This document shows, in pieces, positions 62,417 to 64,000 of a stretch of DNA of 64,000 nt. The DNA is from Fervidobacterium thailandense (GTDB lineage Bacteria; Thermotogota; Thermotogae; Thermotogales; Fervidobacteriaceae): NCBI RefSeq assembly GCF_001719065.1, contig NZ_LWAF01000002.1, positions 1 to 64,000 of the forward strand, given 5' to 3'. How positions within the stretch are numbered: position 1 is the first letter of the stretch; every line of letters begins with the position of its first letter. Both the position numbers and the translations under genes were made by a program. A model generated the notes under the pieces. It ran no database searches, was not told the origin of the DNA, and was given only the letters and a program-made list of their open reading frames with translations.

Positions 62417-62444
62417 TTGATAATGCTTTCGGATGTGTTATAAT
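62417..62444 (+). promoter_or_regulatory. Promoter of the dihydrolipoamide dehydrogenase gene
   Basis: TTGATA and TATAAT with a 16-bp spacer lie about 150 bases before the start codon. ATAATGCTTTC occurs twice, inside the spacer and across the -10, a short direct repeat that may be an operator. The 150-base leader between promoter and gene has no evident structure. Confidence 0.55.
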
Positions 62445-62594
62445 GCTTTCAGAAACCTTACAGTGGTCAACACCTGTCTTCAGCTCGCTTTCTAAAACGT
62501 TAAATTGAGGCTCGAAACCTGTACAAATCACGTACTTATCTTGTTAGGGTCTACAGTAATGTGAGCTCTTCAGTTCAGTGGAGGTGTACGTTGG

Positions 62595-63959
62595 ATGTAC
62601 AACGCTATCGTGATAGGAGGAGGCCCTGGTGGTTACGTCTGTGCCATTAAGTTGGCACATTACGGAAAGAAGGTTGCTTTGATTGAAAAAGATCAGCTGG
62701 GAGGAACGTGTACAAATTGGGGATGTATCCCAACAAAGGCACTCTTAACAGCAACGCATCTGCTCAGTGAAGCAAAAGAAAAAGCAGATAAGCTTGGGCT
62801 GAACCTGAAGGTCGAGGGTTATGATCTTCAAAAGATCATGGCGCATGCGCAAAAGAGTGTGATGATGTCCAGAAAGGGAATAGAGTATCTACTCAAGAAG
62901 AACGGTGTTGAATTTGTTAGGGGAACCGCGGAAATTCTTGAAAAGGGTAAGGTACGAGTAAAAGAGACCGGGCAGATAATCGAAGCTGAAAACATAGTTC
63001 TTGCACACGGTTCGGTTCCGGTTATCTTCCCACCCTTCAACGAAGTTGAAGGAATTTGGACGAGTAACGATGTTTTCACGATGCAAAAGTTACCAGAGAG
63101 CTTGCTCATCATCGGCGGTGGGGTCATTGGCGTTGAGTTTGCAACGTTCTTCAGCGCACTCGGAACAAAGGTCACAATAATCGAGTTGGCCGACCATATA
63201 TTACCTTACGAAGATGCTGATGTTGCAGAGGAGCTCAAGAAATCTTTCATTCGAAAAGGAGTTACAATTTACGAAAATAGCAAAGTTACGTCAATCAAGA
63301 AAACGGGGGAAAGTTACACCATAACTTTTGCCGACGAAAAGGGCGTGGAAAATACTCTAAACGCGGAAAAAGTACTCTTGGCTGTGGGACGAAAGCCAAA
63401 CATACCGGATGATGTGCGAGCGCTCGGAGTGGAAATCGATAGGGGAGTCAAGACGGATACAAGGATGAGAACAAACATCGAAGGTGTGTATGCAATCGGC
63501 GATATCAGAGGACAGATTATGCTCGCACACGTTGCTTCCTACGAAGGTGTGGTCGCTGCAAAGAACATCGCTGGCATCGAGGCATACATGGATTATTCGG
63601 CGGTCCCTTCGATCGTTTTCACAAACCCAGAAGTAGCTGCCGTTGGTTTACGGGAGAAAGACGCAGATCCAGGAAAGGTCAAAGTGTTCAAATTCCCGCT
63701 GTCGGCAAACGGAAGGGCCAGAACGATGCTTGAGAACCTCGGATTTGTGAAGGTAATTGCCGATAAGGAATGTGATGTGGTGCTCGGGGTTACGATCGTC
63801 TCTCCTTACGCAACCGAGCTAATCATGGAAGGTGTCATTGCGGTGAAAAATAAGTTGACAGCTCATCAACTTGAAGAGTCGATACATCCGCATCCAACTC
63901 TCAGTGAGACGATGCTCGGAGCTCTCGAAGGTATAGTTGACAGGCCGATACACCTGTAA
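62595..63959 (+). CDS. lpdA: Dihydrolipoamide dehydrogenase
   Basis: The 454-residue FAD enzyme oxidises dihydrolipoamide to lipoamide with NAD+. It has GGGPGG (residues 8-13), the redox disulfide C39/C44 in GGTCTNWGCIPTK, the NAD-binding GGGVIGVEFA, the second FAD motif YAIGDIRGQIMLAH, and the C-terminal catalytic HPHPTLSE. Start ATG follows GGAGGTG. No dehydrogenase complex or glycine cleavage genes are visible before the window ends, so its partner complex is unknown. Confidence 0.93.
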   Translation: MYNAIVIGGGPGGYVCAIKLAHYGKKVALIEKDQLGGTCTNWGCIPTKALLTATHLLSEAKEKADKLGLNLKVEGYDLQKIMAHAQKSVMMSRKGIEYLLKKNGVEFVRGTAEILEKGKVRVKETGQIIEAENIVLAHGSVPVIFPPFNEVEGIWTSNDVFTMQKLPESLLIIGGGVIGVEFATFFSALGTKVTIIELADHILPYEDADVAEELKKSFIRKGVTIYENSKVTSIKKTGESYTITFADEKGVENTLNAEKVLLAVGRKPNIPDDVRALGVEIDRGVKTDTRMRTNIEGVYAIGDIRGQIMLAHVASYEGVVAAKNIAGIEAYMDYSAVPSIVFTNPEVAAVGLREKDADPGKVKVFKFPLSANGRARTMLENLGFVKVIADKECDVVLGVTIVSPYATELIMEGVIAVKNKLTAHQLEESIHPHPTLSETMLGALEGIVDRPIHL

Positions 63960-63981
63960 ATAGACCATACAAAATTACAGC

Positions 63982-64000
63982 CACAACCGCGTTGGTTGTG
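63982..64000 (+). terminator. Probable terminator hairpin of lpdA, cut by the window end
   Basis: CACAACC and GGTTGTG pair around GCGTT 22 bases after the lpdA stop. The T-run that should follow lies outside the window. Confidence 0.6.

Noticed and set aside
1-64000. CRISPR arrays, rRNA operons, prophage or riboswitches
   Set aside because: I looked for regularly spaced repeats, conserved rRNA segments, phage structural genes and classical leader motifs and saw none; only one tRNA was found.

Overview
The window most likely comes from a member of the Thermotogota, and Fervidobacterium-like is the best guess. This rests on protein-level resemblance: a TM0106-type nuclease, a short class III-type hybrid cluster protein, a toga-type envelope gene set, frequent GTG and TTG starts with strong GGAGG ribosome binding sites, and proteins rich in Glu, Lys, Val and Arg. 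No rRNA or species marker is present, so the genus is an inference.

Region 1 (1-16,050, almost all minus strand) is an exopolysaccharide locus. In transcription order it holds a giant SLBB-repeat export protein, a Wzc-type co-polymerase/tyrosine kinase, a PHP-type tyrosine phosphatase, a polyprenyl-phosphate sugar transferase, a frameshifted family 2 glycosyltransferase, gmd and fcl (GDP-L-fucose synthesis), a decayed glycosyltransferase and an intact one. Two nearly identical 1.3-kb insertion sequences flank the distal part. One landed on the gmd stop codon and separates gmd from fcl.

Region 2 (16,057-31,782) is mixed. It contains an RND exporter-nadE-cysteine-cluster operon, pgeF, a Wzi-like outer-membrane barrel, a region-2-only sigma-like protein, a beta-propeller lipoprotein gene with an in-frame stop, a metallophosphoesterase, a TM0106-type nuclease with an SDR, a MATE exporter, a two-subunit class I fumarase, and a tRNA-Ala that overlaps the fumarase gene antisense.

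Region 3 (31,866-50,718, plus strand) is a long tightly packed block of envelope and housekeeping genes: a membrane-anchored protein of unknown function, a WecA-like phosphotransferase, an O-antigen-ligase-like protein, ruvB, yggS, yggT, nadK, a PhoU-like protein, an LptF/G permease fused to OstA/LptD-like domains, tilS, ftsH, a hotdog thioesterase and a radical SAM protein.

Region 4 (50,715-57,140) has rsmE, a MalK/UgpC-type ATPase, an orphan Phd antitoxin with a perfect palindromic operator, a radical SAM-TetR pair with a TetR-type operator, an MFS transporter, an S1-domain protein and rpmE.

Region 5 (57,140-64,000) starts with an AAA-ATPase/PD-(D/E)XK gene destroyed by an IS256-type element that itself carries an amber codon. 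It ends with a Crp/Fnr regulator divergent from hcp, and a dihydrolipoamide dehydrogenase.

Together the window encodes polysaccharide synthesis and export (region 1, the Wzi-like protein, and the WecA-like, ligase and Lpt-like genes) interleaved with core metabolism. At least six genes are broken, which points to active IS movement and gene decay, or in some cases to sequence errors.
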